Positions 1 through 10,350 of a DNA stretch of 64,000 nt are shown piece by piece. The notes beneath the pieces were generated by a model. That model saw only the letters and a program-made list of their open reading frames with translations, was not told the origin of the DNA and made no database searches. Each line of letters opens with the position of its first letter. The first letter of the stretch is position 1. Location of the stretch: the NCBI GenBank assembly GCA_003550325.1, contig QKWP01000120.1, positions 293,676 to 357,675 on the forward strand, given 5' to 3'. Both the position numbers and the translations under genes were made by a program. This DNA is from Gigaspora rosea. Taxonomy: Eukaryota > Glomeromycota > Glomeromycetes > Diversisporales > Gigasporaceae.

Positions 1-212
1 AAACATGTGCATATATTATGAACCTGAACATGTTCATGAACCTTGAACTGAACCTGAACTGAACTTTTTTTAAGTTCAGGTTCAGGTTCATGTTCAATAA
101 TTTTAAGTTCAGGTTCAGTTCAGTATTGAACTTTTAGAGCAGGTTCAGGTTCAGGTTCAGGTTCATTGAACCTGAACCTGAACCTCTATTGAACTGAACT
201 GAACTTCGGAAC
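1..212. repeat. GAACCT/AGGTTC simple-repeat inverted array
   Basis: The stretch is built from the hexamer GAACCT and variants (GAACTG), first in one orientation and then as the reverse complement AGGTTC, so it can fold on itself several times. It has no coding potential. It is probably a microsatellite expansion inside an inverted-repeat element whose left part lies outside the window. Confidence 0.85.
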
Positions 213-290
213 CCTAGTAGGTGGGGCAGGGGTGAGGTGGGTTCATAGTAAAAAAAAAATCAGCTGATTTCTGAAAGCCCCCTAATTGAG
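213..290. repeat. Right end of AAATCAGCTGATTT-family element
   Basis: A C/G-skewed run (GGTGGGGCAGGGGTGAGGTGGG) is followed by the palindrome AAATCAGCTGATTTCTG. The same order occurs at 1715-1768, and in reverse at 838-900 and near 16530, which suggests a dispersed element family whose terminal repeat carries this palindrome. Only one end is visible here. Confidence 0.45.
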
Positions 291-835
291 TTTAATTATT
301 TGTTTTGATTTTTGGATTGATCTAAAATTAAGCAATTTTCATGATTTTGATTGGTTTAAGATAACAAATGACTATTGGATAATCTCGTGATATGCTTGGC
401 CTTAGATAGTCTCGTGTAATTTTTTCTTTTACATTATTTCTATTTTTTATTATCCAAATCACCTTTTATTTATAATTGAAAAATATTAGCCATGTCAAAA
501 TTTACATAAATTTAATAAAAACTCATTTTTCAAAAAATTTTCAAAATGGGCCCTTTTAATATGAAATACTATATATATTGTCGTATAGATAGAACTTCTG
601 TAACTATGCTAATCATGTTAATGTAATTTTCTATTGTATAAAAACTATTTTCTTGCAAATCCACAAGAATAACTTCTTTCATTGAATATATATAATACTT
701 TTTCTTCAACCTAATATTATAGAAGTATACAATTAATTCATTTAATTGTGTATCATCATCAACTGTATGAAATCTCTAACATTGGTTGAGTATTGGTTGT
801 ATAAAAAGCTATAAAATAGCATAAATCTATAAAGA
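291..835. other. AT-rich stretch without gene
   Basis: I see no coding run, TIR or tandem repeat here on either strand. Confidence 0.6.
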
Positions 836-961
836 GGCTTCTAGAAATCAGCTAATTTATTTTTATAATAGATTGTCCAAAACCAGACCCACCTACCCAC
901 CCATACTTGCCAATCAAATTTTATATTTTTATATAATAATAAATATATAAAATTTTAAAAA

Positions 962-1282
962 TAAATAACTTTTAATATACTAGACCAATTTTGATAATTT
1001 AGTCACCAAAATAATCCTCTCAGAGAGAGGTTTCCAACAAGTCTAAAATTATAAAAATCCAATTACTGAATCCTAAATTCAAAATAGGTTTGTGTATTAT
1101 TATATAGTAAGTATTTAATAAATTATAAAATATTGTAGTATATAGTAATACAAATCTATATTAATCTTAGGATCCAGTAATTGGATTTTAATGATTTCAG
1201 ATTTATTAAAATCCTTTCTCTAAAAGAATCATTTTGGTATCTAAATCATCAAAATTGGCCCAAGTAAATCAAAAGTTATTTA
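962..1282. repeat. Palindromic MITE unit, copy 1
   Basis: Starts AATAACTTTTAATATACTAG and ends with the reverse complement (CAAAAGTTATTT); the blocks CCAAAATAATCCTCTCAGAG and AATCCAATTACTGAATCCTA recur inverted in the second half. The unit is one ~90-bp-armed inverted repeat. It lies back-to-back with copy 2 across a TTAAATATTTAA palindrome. Confidence 0.7.
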
Positions 1283-1309
1283 CTATTAAATATTTAATAT
1301 TTAATAGTA

Positions 1310-1626
1310 AATAACTTTTGATCTACTAAACCAATTTTAATAATTTAGCTACCAAAATGATCCTCTTAAAGAGTGAATTTCAACAACCTGAAATCATTAA
1401 AATCCAATAACTAGATTCTAAAATCGATAGATTTGTATTACTATAAATACTACAATATTTTATAATTTATTAAATATTTACTATAATAATAATACACAAA
1501 TCTATTTTGATCTTAGAATCCAATAATTGGATTTTACAATTTTAGGCTTGTTGGAATTATCTCTCTGAGAGGATCATTTTGGTAGCTAAATAAATTGATT
1601 TAGTGGACCAAAACTTATTTATTATT
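1310..1626. repeat. Palindromic MITE unit, copy 2
   Basis: Second copy of the 962-1282 unit (AATAACTTTTGATCTACTAA ... TGGACCAAAACTTATTT). Since each copy is itself an inverted repeat, the pair forms a palindrome of palindromes. A half copy of the same family lies at 17147-17290. Confidence 0.7.
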
Positions 1627-2138
1627 AAACTTTATTAATAAAATTCATAATTTGGGCTAAAATTTTTTTAATTTTGGCCAGAACTTGATAATTTTGACCA
1701 GAATTACACCTGATATTCTAGCTAACCCACTCACCCACCCCTAAATCAGCTGATTTCTGGAAGTTCCTAATTTATATTTGCTTTAATTAATTTGGTATTA
1801 ACAAGTGCAAATCCATTATTGGAATTGCAGACTGAGTGTAATTGGATTTACAAAAATTGTCATCGTGTGTAGCAGTAAATATTGTTGTAGTATTTGGAAT
1901 ATATTCTGTATAAGTACTGTGATAGTTATTAATATTTAATACTATTGTTTTATCAGTATATTTGACAAGTTCAGAATCAATGACTGTTGCATGTTCTTTA
2001 AATGCAAAATTTTTAATTCATGAGACTGTATGAGATATAGTAGTAATATCTAAATCTGAAAGTGTGTCTATAGAAGTGTTAGAAATACCAGTTGAATCTA
2101 AATACATTGCTAAATCTCTCTTAATATTGTTAAGAAGA

Positions 2139-2291
2139 GGGACAGAAATCAGCTGATTTTTTAGGAGAGTAGGGGTTTGTGGATCGATCAGGTCTATATT
2201 GTTATAATTGGATTTAATTGGCTAATATTTTAATCAGGTGGGGTAGGGGTATTGTCTCTTAGTAAACAGAAATCACCTGATTTCTGTCCCT
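2139..2291. mobile_element. Short MITE, GGGACAGAAATCA ends
   Basis: Left end AGGGACAGAAATCAGCTGAT and right end ATCACCTGATTTCTGTCCCT are reverse complements with one mismatch and bound about 150 bp. The core palindrome is shared with the 836-1768 element. There is no coding capacity. Confidence 0.6.
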
Positions 2292-3980
2292 CCCCTAATC
2301 AACTTATTTCTAATTTTATACAAAAAATAACATAAAAGTAAAAGTTTTTTTTTTTTTACCTATAACTATAAATCTTTATTTTTTGAACTCAGATTAGATA
2401 ACAAATATAGCTTTTTAAAACAAACATAATTTTGCATCCTCTCTTTCTATAACTGCTTAAAATTTATCAAACAAGTAAATTGTTGGCATATGTTCTTTTT
2501 TCTCATAAACATAGAGAACATCTGTTATAATCTTTACTGCTTTAGAAAAGACTATTTTTAGCTTTATCAGTTTTAGCAGTTTTAGATTGCTTACTATAAT
2601 TAGTACTTTCATTCTCTATGATCTCGATCTCTGATCACTATATACTAGCAGCATGTTGTTGAAAGATTAGTAAACAATTTACCACAATTCTATTGTAATA
2701 GTTTAAACAAAGCATATTATCTGTTTTAATATAATTCAGCAAAGTTTAGTTGGTTTGACCTTTGGAAATAATGTTTTTAGTTACTTTTTTCACTATGTTG
2801 ATTGCTAGCTTTGGCAAAATATAATAGTATACCTAGTCATCTTTGCTTCTAAGTAAAGTTCTTCATTTTGGGAATTATTCTAGAATTATTTTGCACAGTA
2901 AAGGGCCATGCTTTTTTGAAACTAATTATAAAAGAAAATTTTATTTTTCTTAAGTAAAATGGTGAATTGTTACAGTTTGAAAAAGTACTTTAAACTATAT
3001 AAATTAGTTATCTGGGTAATTGATTCTAATCTGCCAATTACATGTTTGTCTTTCTATGAGAATGAACCTGATAACAAGAAAGGTAAAAACTGGATCCTAA
3101 AAAGATAAATAGTAGGGTAGCTGGTATTATATAGTGAGTTAACTTAAAATTATAATTAATTATAATTATCTCTAGCTTAAGCTAGTTATCTATAAAAGGG
3201 CATTGTTTGGAAATATGGATAATATGGAGAATATATTGCAAATATATAATTGTAGCATAAATCCTGAATTAGTTAAGTAGCGTAACTATATTTAGGTAGA
3301 GCTTACCTCAAGGATAAATTAGCCCTAAGTTTATTGTAAAAAATATTAAAGCTTGTATTTGTAATTATGTATATAATGAATAATATAAATAATAATAAAA
3401 TATACATTAAAAAAAGAGTTCATGATTAAAAAAAAAATAGTTGTGTAATGAATAGAAGTAGTTTCTTGAATTGAGTAATGTAATTAATTTATATTGTCAA
3501 ATTATGTATTTAAAGACTCAAATTTTGTTTTTCAATAAAGTTCTTTAGACTTCAATCTGTCTTATAAATCCTAAACCCATAAGTTAGTAGACATTTCAAA
3601 GCCAAAAGCAACTTATAAAAATTTATTTGTATAATCAAATTCTTACACTTCTTGTTAGCATTAAATTAATGCTCCTTGTTTTATTTATTATTTCTTGATT
3701 GGTTATTTTGATAAATCATTGATTTGTTTAAGACTACACCTAATTGATTGATTGATGCATTGTTTTATATATTATATTGACTTTTGATTGATTCCTTAAG
3801 AACTTAACATTATTTCTTGACATAACTGTCCCCGCATCATTTTCCCTTCACGCCAAAATATTTGTTGCCCCTCCATTAATTCTCTAGAATATATCCCACG
3901 CATCCCTCCCATCATTAAATACTAGTTTACTATCCTGAAGCTAAACCGGCGTATTGTCTGCTGCTCTCCCAATTGATAGT
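2292..3980. other. AT-rich intergenic stretch
   Basis: No supported gene. Small features only: a perfect 14-bp palindrome CTAGCTTAAGCTAG near 3173, and a run of AATAATA near 3380. Confidence 0.5.
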
Positions 3981-3984
3981 AACA

Positions 3985-4197
3985 ATCGGACCAGGTATCC
4001 CGGGTATTTTCATTACTTAATTTTGTACCCGGGATACCTCTATTTGAGGGTATACCGTATAGAGACAATATGTTTTACTATATCTACCTGGGATGATACA
4101 TATAGCATGAATAATACTATGTACCCGGGTATAAGTCACGAACTGGCATTCCAAACTGGCAAGGGGTACACCGCTTGAGGGGGTACCCAGGTCCGAT
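3985..4197. mobile_element. CCCGGG-rich MITE
   Basis: Ends are ATCGGACCAGGTATCCCGGG and the inverse GGGTACCCAGGTCCGAT. An inner hairpin is formed by 3994-4006 and 4026-4038 (GGTATCCCGGGTA and its complement). A related CCCGGG-rich block lies at 61115-61220. An ATG-less open frame through it is fortuitous. Confidence 0.6.
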
Positions 4198-4540
4198 TTT
4201 TACGGTATTTTTATAATAAAAGAATATTGAAAATATTTTTCGTTATATTTCATTTAATAATAATTTTTCTTTCCTAATTTTAAAATCTGTATTCAAAATT
4301 TACATATTATTTTAAAATTTTCAATTGATACATATACAGTACAGCCTAATTATACTAATTTTGTTTATATATATTTTATTAAAAATTTTAATATATGTAA
4401 ATTTTGAAAACGTGAAGTTGTTAAGAATGTAATAAAAATTGAAATACTTCAAAATTGGAAAAGAAAAATTTTATTAAACAAAATATAACGAAAAATATTT
4501 TTATTATTCTTTTATTATAAAAATTACGCCAATAATTTTT
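4198..4540. mobile_element. Long-armed MITE
   Basis: Arms of about 100 bp: TACGGTATTTTTATAATAAA on the left and TTTATTATAAAAATTACGCC on the right, continuing inward through a TTTTTCGTTATATTT block and its complement. It abuts the previous MITE directly, so one may have used the other as its target. Confidence 0.65.
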
Positions 4541-4975
4541 GTCAAAAACGACAAAAGAAATCGATAAACTTTTTCCCAATATCACGGTATCCGAACACTG
4601 TGATTATTAAAATGACTATAAAATTTATATAAAAATTAATAGATCCATAAAGTAAATTATATAAAAACTGATGGCACTCAGATTAAAATAATAACCAATC
4701 TTGCATATGATTGGTTCAAAAACTTTTTATTCATAATAAAAACTGCGGAGTTGGAAAATTTGGCCCATACATATAGTAAGTAGGCTTGTATTATTGCTTC
4801 ATGTCGGACTAGCTCCGGTCTATTCCTGACCCTAAATTTTGGTCGATATGCTGAATTCTGGCCACCAATCAATCCTTAAGCAATGACTTACGTCACGATC
4901 TGTTCCTATTGGTGACACTAATCGTTGTACAGATTACACTGTGTGACCTTACCATGGAGGCGGGTCGTCAATTTA

Positions 4976-4984
4976 GTATATAAA
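4976..4984 (+). promoter_or_regulatory. TATA box of F-box gene
   Basis: GTATATAAA lies about 90 bp upstream of the ATG at 5071, with CCAAT-like motifs further up (ACCAATC near 4864; ATTGG near 4908). Position and sequence suit a core promoter; this is inference from sequence only. Confidence 0.45.
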
Positions 4985-5070
4985 TGGTTTTGTAAAATAA
5001 TTAAAACCTGTTTAAGATTCATTTTTTTGCTGTCGAACTGTTTCTAAAATTTTTATAAGAGATTAAAATA

Positions 5071-6558
5071 ATGGTAGTCCAACTTACAACGGATTGTATC
5101 GAAGAAATTCTCAAATATCTGTCAAATGATGTCAAGACTTTACATTCTTGTTTGTTAGTAAATCGGTCATGGTGTCGTCTTACTGTTCCTATCTTATGGT
5201 GCAATCCTTGGAAATATAAATTCGATATTGGTGAAGAAAAATTCAATCAGGCAATGACTATGATTTTGTTATCATTCATCCCCCTTGAAATAAGGGAGGT
5301 ATTGCGACAACAATACAAGAACGTTGTCATTGATTTTCCTCCAGCTCGAACTCCATTATTTAAATATACTTCATATTGCCAGTACCTTCCACGGTATGAT
5401 ATTAGACAACTTTGGAATGAGATAGAAAATAGAAATGGGTTGGCCTATTCTATTCCGGATTATGTTCGATATTTTTATATGAAGCATATATATATGATGT
5501 TCATAAATTCCAATTCAAATCTTAAACACCTTGAACTTCCACAACATATGCGTCGACTAATAGATTTCTGCGCTTGTAGAGAGGGGTTAAGTCAATTACT
5601 AGTTTTGGAATGTAATGCCAATTATGATAGTGGATCTTTTTATGACATCGCAGAAATTTGTCGTTCCTTACAAAAGTTGATTGTTGATTGTGATCATGAC
5701 AATGATGGTTTGGCGACGTTAATTCGAAATCAACATGGATTGGAATACCTAGAAATTGCATCACTAGAAGGTGATGAATGTACGAATATTGGTAATGCTT
5801 TAAAGACACAAGCTGATACCCTTTCACATATTCGGTTATCGTTCCTTGCTTGCATATCGCCAAAAATTCTATGGTCATTTATAAACTTAAGGACATTACA
5901 GTTTGATCTGATTGACCTTGGCGCTTCATATGTTGAAGAGATATTGGAACAAGCAAACTTTCCATATCTCGAAGTACTTGATATATTCGGTCTTAAGTGT
6001 GAACTTCATATTAATCTTCTTACGAGATTGATTAAGCAAACTCAACATACGCTGCAAAGACTATATTGGAATGAAGTCACAAAGCCAATGGAAGAGGACT
6101 TACGATCTTATCTTGAAGCTATAGCACTAAATTGTCCAAATCTTAAATTCATTACTATTCCTTACATGAACCAAGTTAAAAATCTTTTTGAAAATTTATT
6201 GATATCCTGCAAACAATTAGAAGGTATCAAAATAGTAATATGCGAAAAAGTTGATGCAAATTGGGTGTTTGAATGCTTGGGGAAAAAATCGTCAAAAAAT
6301 TTACACCTAATAAATTTATCAGAAGGATGGTGGTTCTCACACACAGAATTGGAGGCGTTTTTTAAAATGTGGAAAGAAAGAAAACCGATGATATTCATTT
6401 CGCCAAGAGATACAATTCAAGACAGAAAAATAATTGGAGTCATTGAAAAGTATTTGCAATTGGGGACAATTAAAAAACATATTGACATAGGATTTGACAT
6501 GAATCATATACGTTGGATCAAGGATTCTTGGAGAATAGGTCCAGTGTATGATAGATAA
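5071..6558 (+). CDS. F-box protein with leucine-rich C-terminal part
   Basis: Complete 495-residue single-exon frame from ATG to TAA, the best-preserved gene in the window. Residues about 4-45 (TTDCIEEILKYLSND ... LHSCLLVNRSWCRLTVPILW) are a canonical F-box, the helix set that binds Skp1 in SCF ubiquitin ligases. The rest holds irregular leucine-rich segments (for example LEYLEIASLEG, NLRTLQFDLIDLG, YLEVLDIFGLKC), the usual substrate-recruiting part of FBXL-like proteins. Its likely job is choosing a target for ubiquitination; the target cannot be read from sequence. There is no signal peptide or membrane segment. Large lineage-specific F-box expansions of this architecture are typical of Rhizophagus. 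Smaller open frames on the other strand are shadows. Confidence 0.92.
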   Translation: MVVQLTTDCIEEILKYLSNDVKTLHSCLLVNRSWCRLTVPILWCNPWKYKFDIGEEKFNQAMTMILLSFIPLEIREVLRQQYKNVVIDFPPARTPLFKYTSYCQYLPRYDIRQLWNEIENRNGLAYSIPDYVRYFYMKHIYMMFINSNSNLKHLELPQHMRRLIDFCACREGLSQLLVLECNANYDSGSFYDIAEICRSLQKLIVDCDHDNDGLATLIRNQHGLEYLEIASLEGDECTNIGNALKTQADTLSHIRLSFLACISPKILWSFINLRTLQFDLIDLGASYVEEILEQANFPYLEVLDIFGLKCELHINLLTRLIKQTQHTLQRLYWNEVTKPMEEDLRSYLEAIALNCPNLKFITIPYMNQVKNLFENLLISCKQLEGIKIVICEKVDANWVFECLGKKSSKNLHLINLSEGWWFSHTELEAFFKMWKERKPMIFISPRDTIQDRKIIGVIEKYLQLGTIKKHIDIGFDMNHIRWIKDSWRIGPVYDR

Positions 6559-6632
6559 ATGCTTTCAGGTGCTCGACAGTTACTGTTTCTTTGTTGGTGT
6601 TATTTTGGTGTTATTGATTTATAACGAAACTA

Positions 6633-6638
6633 AATAAA
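6633..6638 (+). terminator. Poly(A) signal of F-box gene
   Basis: AATAAA lies 75 bp after the stop codon, followed by AT-rich sequence and a run of AATAAT. Confidence 0.5.
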
Positions 6639-6659
6639 ATACAGCTCTTTAATTACAAT

Positions 6660-7560
6660 AATAATAATAATCCGAACAAGCAATTTCCCAAGTTACAAAT
6701 TTACAGGTTTGGTTCAAATCATTTATTATATTTGCAAATACGGTTGACGGTCATATGGATAATAAAGCATTTAATTTTTTTTTTTCTAGCTGTACATAAG
6801 TTTTTTGATCTATATTAACACAAGATATATAAGATATTTTAAAGGTTTGTAAATTATAACTAATAATAGTGATTGTATAAATTGTACAATAGAAATTTAT
6901 CTTTTACATTTTAGGCAAATTAGTTTTACAATAATATATTTTTATTATTTTTAAATTATAGTTAATAATTATTTTGCTTTTAAATTTTTATTATTATGTA
7001 AAATATTTTGTTTTGAACTTGAATCAAAAGTTTACGTTATTATCTTCGATTTAAATTATTTAGTAATGTGCGATATGATTTTGATCTAATTATTTAATTA
7101 TTAATGTGATTAGAGCTTCGAATTATAGTTGACGTTGGAATTCATTTATAGGATTAACATGTTAGCGTGGCACTTAACACGTTGCCGTAAAAATCGTAAA
7201 CCGCATTGTCGTAATCCCATATTATCGTCACGCTGTATTGTTATAGCTCCGTATTGCTGTAACGCGTATGAGCGAGATATTTGTTTGCACTGATAGGCAT
7301 TTGGAGAATGTGTTCACCACAGTGGCTGGATAAGGATTGGATTCTCCGAAAATCCAGATCAGAATGATTTTTATACATTTGTTTATAATCCTGGCTAATT
7401 CCATCCACGTAACTTTTTCATATACTACATGTATCTACTTAATTTAGGTGATCGAGTATAAATACTGTATTATCCACGTTCAGTCTTTAACGTTAAAGGC
7501 AATGCAAAAAAGGGTTCATTTTTAAAATAAGTATATGAAAGCTTATGTTACGTGAATGGA
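6660..7560. other. Intergenic stretch downstream of F-box gene
   Basis: AT-rich, no coding run seen. The part 7170-7300 has higher GC (GTTGCCGTAAAAATCG, ATTGTCGTAATCCC) and may be a worn repeat. Confidence 0.4.
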
Positions 7561-7578
7561 AGGAGATAAATCAGCTGT

Positions 7579-7693
7579 ATCCTGAGTAATTGGATATAAC
7601 CAAAAATTTACTGGGAACGTATGATTAGTGTATCGGCTACGTAAGCAGCCGATACTTCAGTTATACCTTTGTTATACCCAATTACTCAGGGTA
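7579..7693. mobile_element. Small MITE, TATCCTGAGTAATTGG ends
   Basis: TATCCTGAGTAATTGGATAT on the left pairs with the complement ATACCCAATTACTCAGGGTA on the right, with a small inner hairpin TATCGGCT..AGCCGATA. A related hairpin (GGGTATAAATCAGTTATACCC) is at 8251-8275. Confidence 0.6.
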
Positions 7694-7926
7694 CTATCGT
7701 CAAGATTACCTTGTTTAACAATGAAAACTCCTGTAACATAGTATAAGGCCATACAAACTTAATAAATTGGTTCTCATAATCTGGCCGGGTCAAATTCTTC
7801 TAAATTTTCAAAAAGAGGTATGAATATATTCTTTACAGAAACACACTTTTTTTTGATAATCTTTAAGATTATAATAGATCAATGAAAAAAAATTAGGAAG
7901 TTTCTGTAAAGTTTATTATCCGGGCG

Positions 7927-8110
7927 GGTTTTTGTGTTTTACACCCACCATATGTTTTCATTAAATTTTTTTACATTAGGGTTAGTGTTTAAGGCTAGGT
8001 TAGGTTTAGGAAGTGTTTTCAGAAGCCTACTTTAGAATATCTCGCATTGATTAATTAGCTAGCTTTGAGATAATGTATGCATGGGTGTAAAACACCATGG
8101 TGCGTTTTTT
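7927..8110. mobile_element. MITE with GTGTTTTACACCCACC ends and TTAGGG-like core
   Basis: GTGTTTTACACCCACCATATG on the left pairs with GCATGGGTGTAAAACACC on the right. The loop carries TTAGGGTTAGTG and AGGTTAGG, resembling telomere repeats. No coding frame. Confidence 0.55.
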
Positions 8111-8299
8111 CTATATATGGTTTTTATATATAAAATTTTTTTTGAAAATAAAATTAAAAACCGGGTTTCCAGGCCATTTTTAAAAACTAATCTTGCATGG
8201 TCTAATATCTATATTATTAACACCCTCCTTTGGTCACTATATCAAGACCGCAGGGTATAAATCAGTTATACCCAACTGCCCAGGATATAACTATTATGA

Positions 8300-9360
8300 A
8301 TTTATTATCACCTGTTTTTTCAAATCAATTTCTCATTAATGTTAAATTATTTAATTGTTTAAAAGTTTAGAACGTGCGGATCCAATAAAATTGCTTGATT
8401 TCTGTAATAAAGCGATTTGATTAGATTCGTACATTACAAAAAATTATTCTCGGATAAAAAAATTAAGAGATGTACAACAAATAAAATTAACTAATTAACG
8501 CGCGAAATAAAAGAAAATATTATACAATTTATAAATATAATCATGCAATATACAATATTAGAATTTATCTTTTATGTTTATAAATTGAGGTTATAATTAT
8601 TGTTACTTATTGATTGCGAAAAAATAACGGGTATTTTGAAAAGTTAAACAACATGCAGTGTGTTACAAAAATTGATAGTACCCATATTTTCGTCGACCCA
8701 CGCGTCATTTTGACTATATGTTCAGTGCATGTGCATTATTATTATTTATTACCTGCCCGAAACGAAAGTATCGCGATGTAACCGTATGATTTTTAGTAAC
8801 GTAATGACGTAGTGTTTTCGATTAGTAATCGTTAGTAGTATTCAAGGGGAATGGGCTTTTTCCAGATAAAGCAGTTTCTGTTTTTTCTGCTAACCCGATT
8901 TTGTCTGGTTATTTCGTCCCACCTCTCATATAACGGGTTGCTGTTTGCCTTAAGAAGTTAGTTCGAATGGCCTGTCGCGACGACAATCAGTTTTTCTTTA
9001 GTTATTTTTAGACGGGATAATTATCATCATTTTATTTTAACGTAGTAGTGGTAGACACTCATGAAAGGAAAAATTTTTAGTTGTAATTAGAAGTGAACTG
9101 TTTAGACGACAGTCACGAGAGTAAGTTTTTTTGTATTGATAGCATCTGTTCTAGGTTTGTTTGCGTGGTAAGCAATTAGGGTTAAGGTGGTTTTTTGTTT
9201 CAGAAAGAGTTATCTGGCTTTTTCCATCCCACCCGGTACATTAGATAGTAGCATTTAGAAGATAATCTGTTTAAGTTCGATCGATACTCTTGATTTCTTC
9301 GTATATCACGAAATCGGAGGGGACAGAATACCCATAACTGTATTTCTTAATTTTTCATAG
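8300..9360. other. Non-coding stretch before truncated gene
   Basis: Mostly AT-rich. From about 8700 to 9320 the base composition is richer in GC than its surroundings, with a possible GTAAGT donor near 9121 and TTTCAG acceptor near 9205. It could be a promoter or leader sequence, but no protein-coding run is visible. Confidence 0.3.
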
Positions 9361-9361
9361 T

Positions 9362-9399
9362 TTTTTTTTTTTTTTTAAATTTCCTCGGGCTTTTGAACA
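9362..9399 (-). mobile_element. 3' tail of tRNA-derived SINE
   Basis: A poly-T run is followed by AAATTTCCTCGGGCTTTTGA ending at the N. The identical tail with poly-T occurs at the left end of the full SINE at 12625-13327, so this is the 3' terminus of another minus-strand copy, cut off by the N at 9400. Confidence 0.75.
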
Positions 9400-9400
9400 N
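9400..9400. other. Single undetermined base, likely assembly join
   Basis: An N separates a SINE tail from the interior of a coding exon. This looks like a scaffold join rather than a genomic junction, because the gene lacks its start and the SINE lacks its body. Confidence 0.6.
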
Positions 9401-9405
9401 GTTAG

Positions 9406-10350
9406 GTCCTTATACGTTGGCGTTACGTCACATACTTAACCGGAGAACCCCTTATAGGGTTACGTCAATTTAATCAAACTCATCCAACCTGGATGGCACT
9501 TGGTGTTGAATATTTTCGACAATACGAAGAAAATAATACGCCTGAACAGCATAAAACTTTTTTCCGTGAACTAGAGGTCGTTATGGTATATTTCTTACTC
9601 GCTCGACCATTTTGTCTCAACAAAGAAATTACAGAATTTATAAAAAAATGGGTTCAAAATGTATGATATTTGTTATGATATTCTATTTTACGTTTATATA
9701 AAGTTATATTAATTCCTTTCAATTCAGCTTCGGCAGAGCCAGATTACTGTAGATCCTTCCTCCGGAGATAATATGGATTTAGACCAAATCACGTTTAAAC
9801 CTTCCGCTGAAATCGACGAAGGCCAATTCCGAGAAGCAATTGACAAATGCGATGTGTACAATTATCCTGATATAAGAAAATTCGTTCTTGCCAAGAACAA
9901 TGAGAAACTAGCGGATCCACATATCAATGCGCTGTGTCCCGAGATTGATATGACAATTGAGCATATCTGTCCTCAATCAGCAGCACAGCCCGGAGGAATG
10001 TCCCCTTGGCGTACTGGTAACTAAATATACATATTCTTTGCAACCTAATATTCATTTTTCACCAACAAATTTTACATATGTATCAGGTCTCACAGGTTGG
10101 CATCACACTGTCATCAAAAAATACCTGAACAGAGTCGGTAATCTTGCATTACTTTCGAGACCCCCAACAGTTCTGTCCGGGAAAAGAAATACGGTAAAAA
10201 GTATGACACATATCAGGCTTCCAGTTTTGCGATTACGCAACATCTTTGCATAAACTTTCCCAAAACACACTCATCATTCTCGCAAGAAGGAAAAAGAGGC
10301 ACGAATTCCTTGTCGATACTTTTGTGAAGGTCTATTATGACAAGTCATAA
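9406..10350 (+). pseudogene. GmrSD-type DUF1524 HNH nuclease, 5'-truncated
   Basis: Three exons can be read: up to 9660, 9728-10016 and 10087-10350, separated by introns 9661-9727 (GTATGA..TTCAG) and 10017-10086 (GTAACT..TATCAG) that keep the frame. Exon 1 gives LTGEPLIGLRQFNQTHPTW, exon 2 gives MTIEHICPQSA, exon 3 gives NRVGNLALLSRPP. The E-H-I-C-P-Q motif followed by an I/V-G-N-L-x-L-L block is the signature of DUF1524 (PF07510), the HNH-like nuclease half of GmrSD-type restriction proteins; the partner DUF262 half would lie upstream and is missing. The last exon is not open in one frame: the DUF1524 ending (ASSFAITQHL, FLVDTFVKVYYDKS) is spread over two others. So it is broken, or the assembly is faulty here. 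Fungal copies exist; their role is unknown. Confidence 0.72.

Larger units (their letters stand above)
836..1768. mobile_element. Inverted-repeat element with AAATCAGCTGATTT ends
   Basis: The left end reads TTCTAGAAATCAGCTAATTT and the right end AAATCAGCTGATTTCTGGAA, which are near reverse complements. Both are flanked on the inside by C-rich ACCCACC blocks. There is no transposase; the interior consists almost entirely of two copies of another palindromic element (962-1282 and 1310-1626). Superfamily not determined; no clear target duplication. Confidence 0.5.

Noticed and set aside
5019-6398. Antisense and alternative frames across the F-box gene
   Set aside because: All overlap the well-supported 495-residue F-box frame and have no family likeness.
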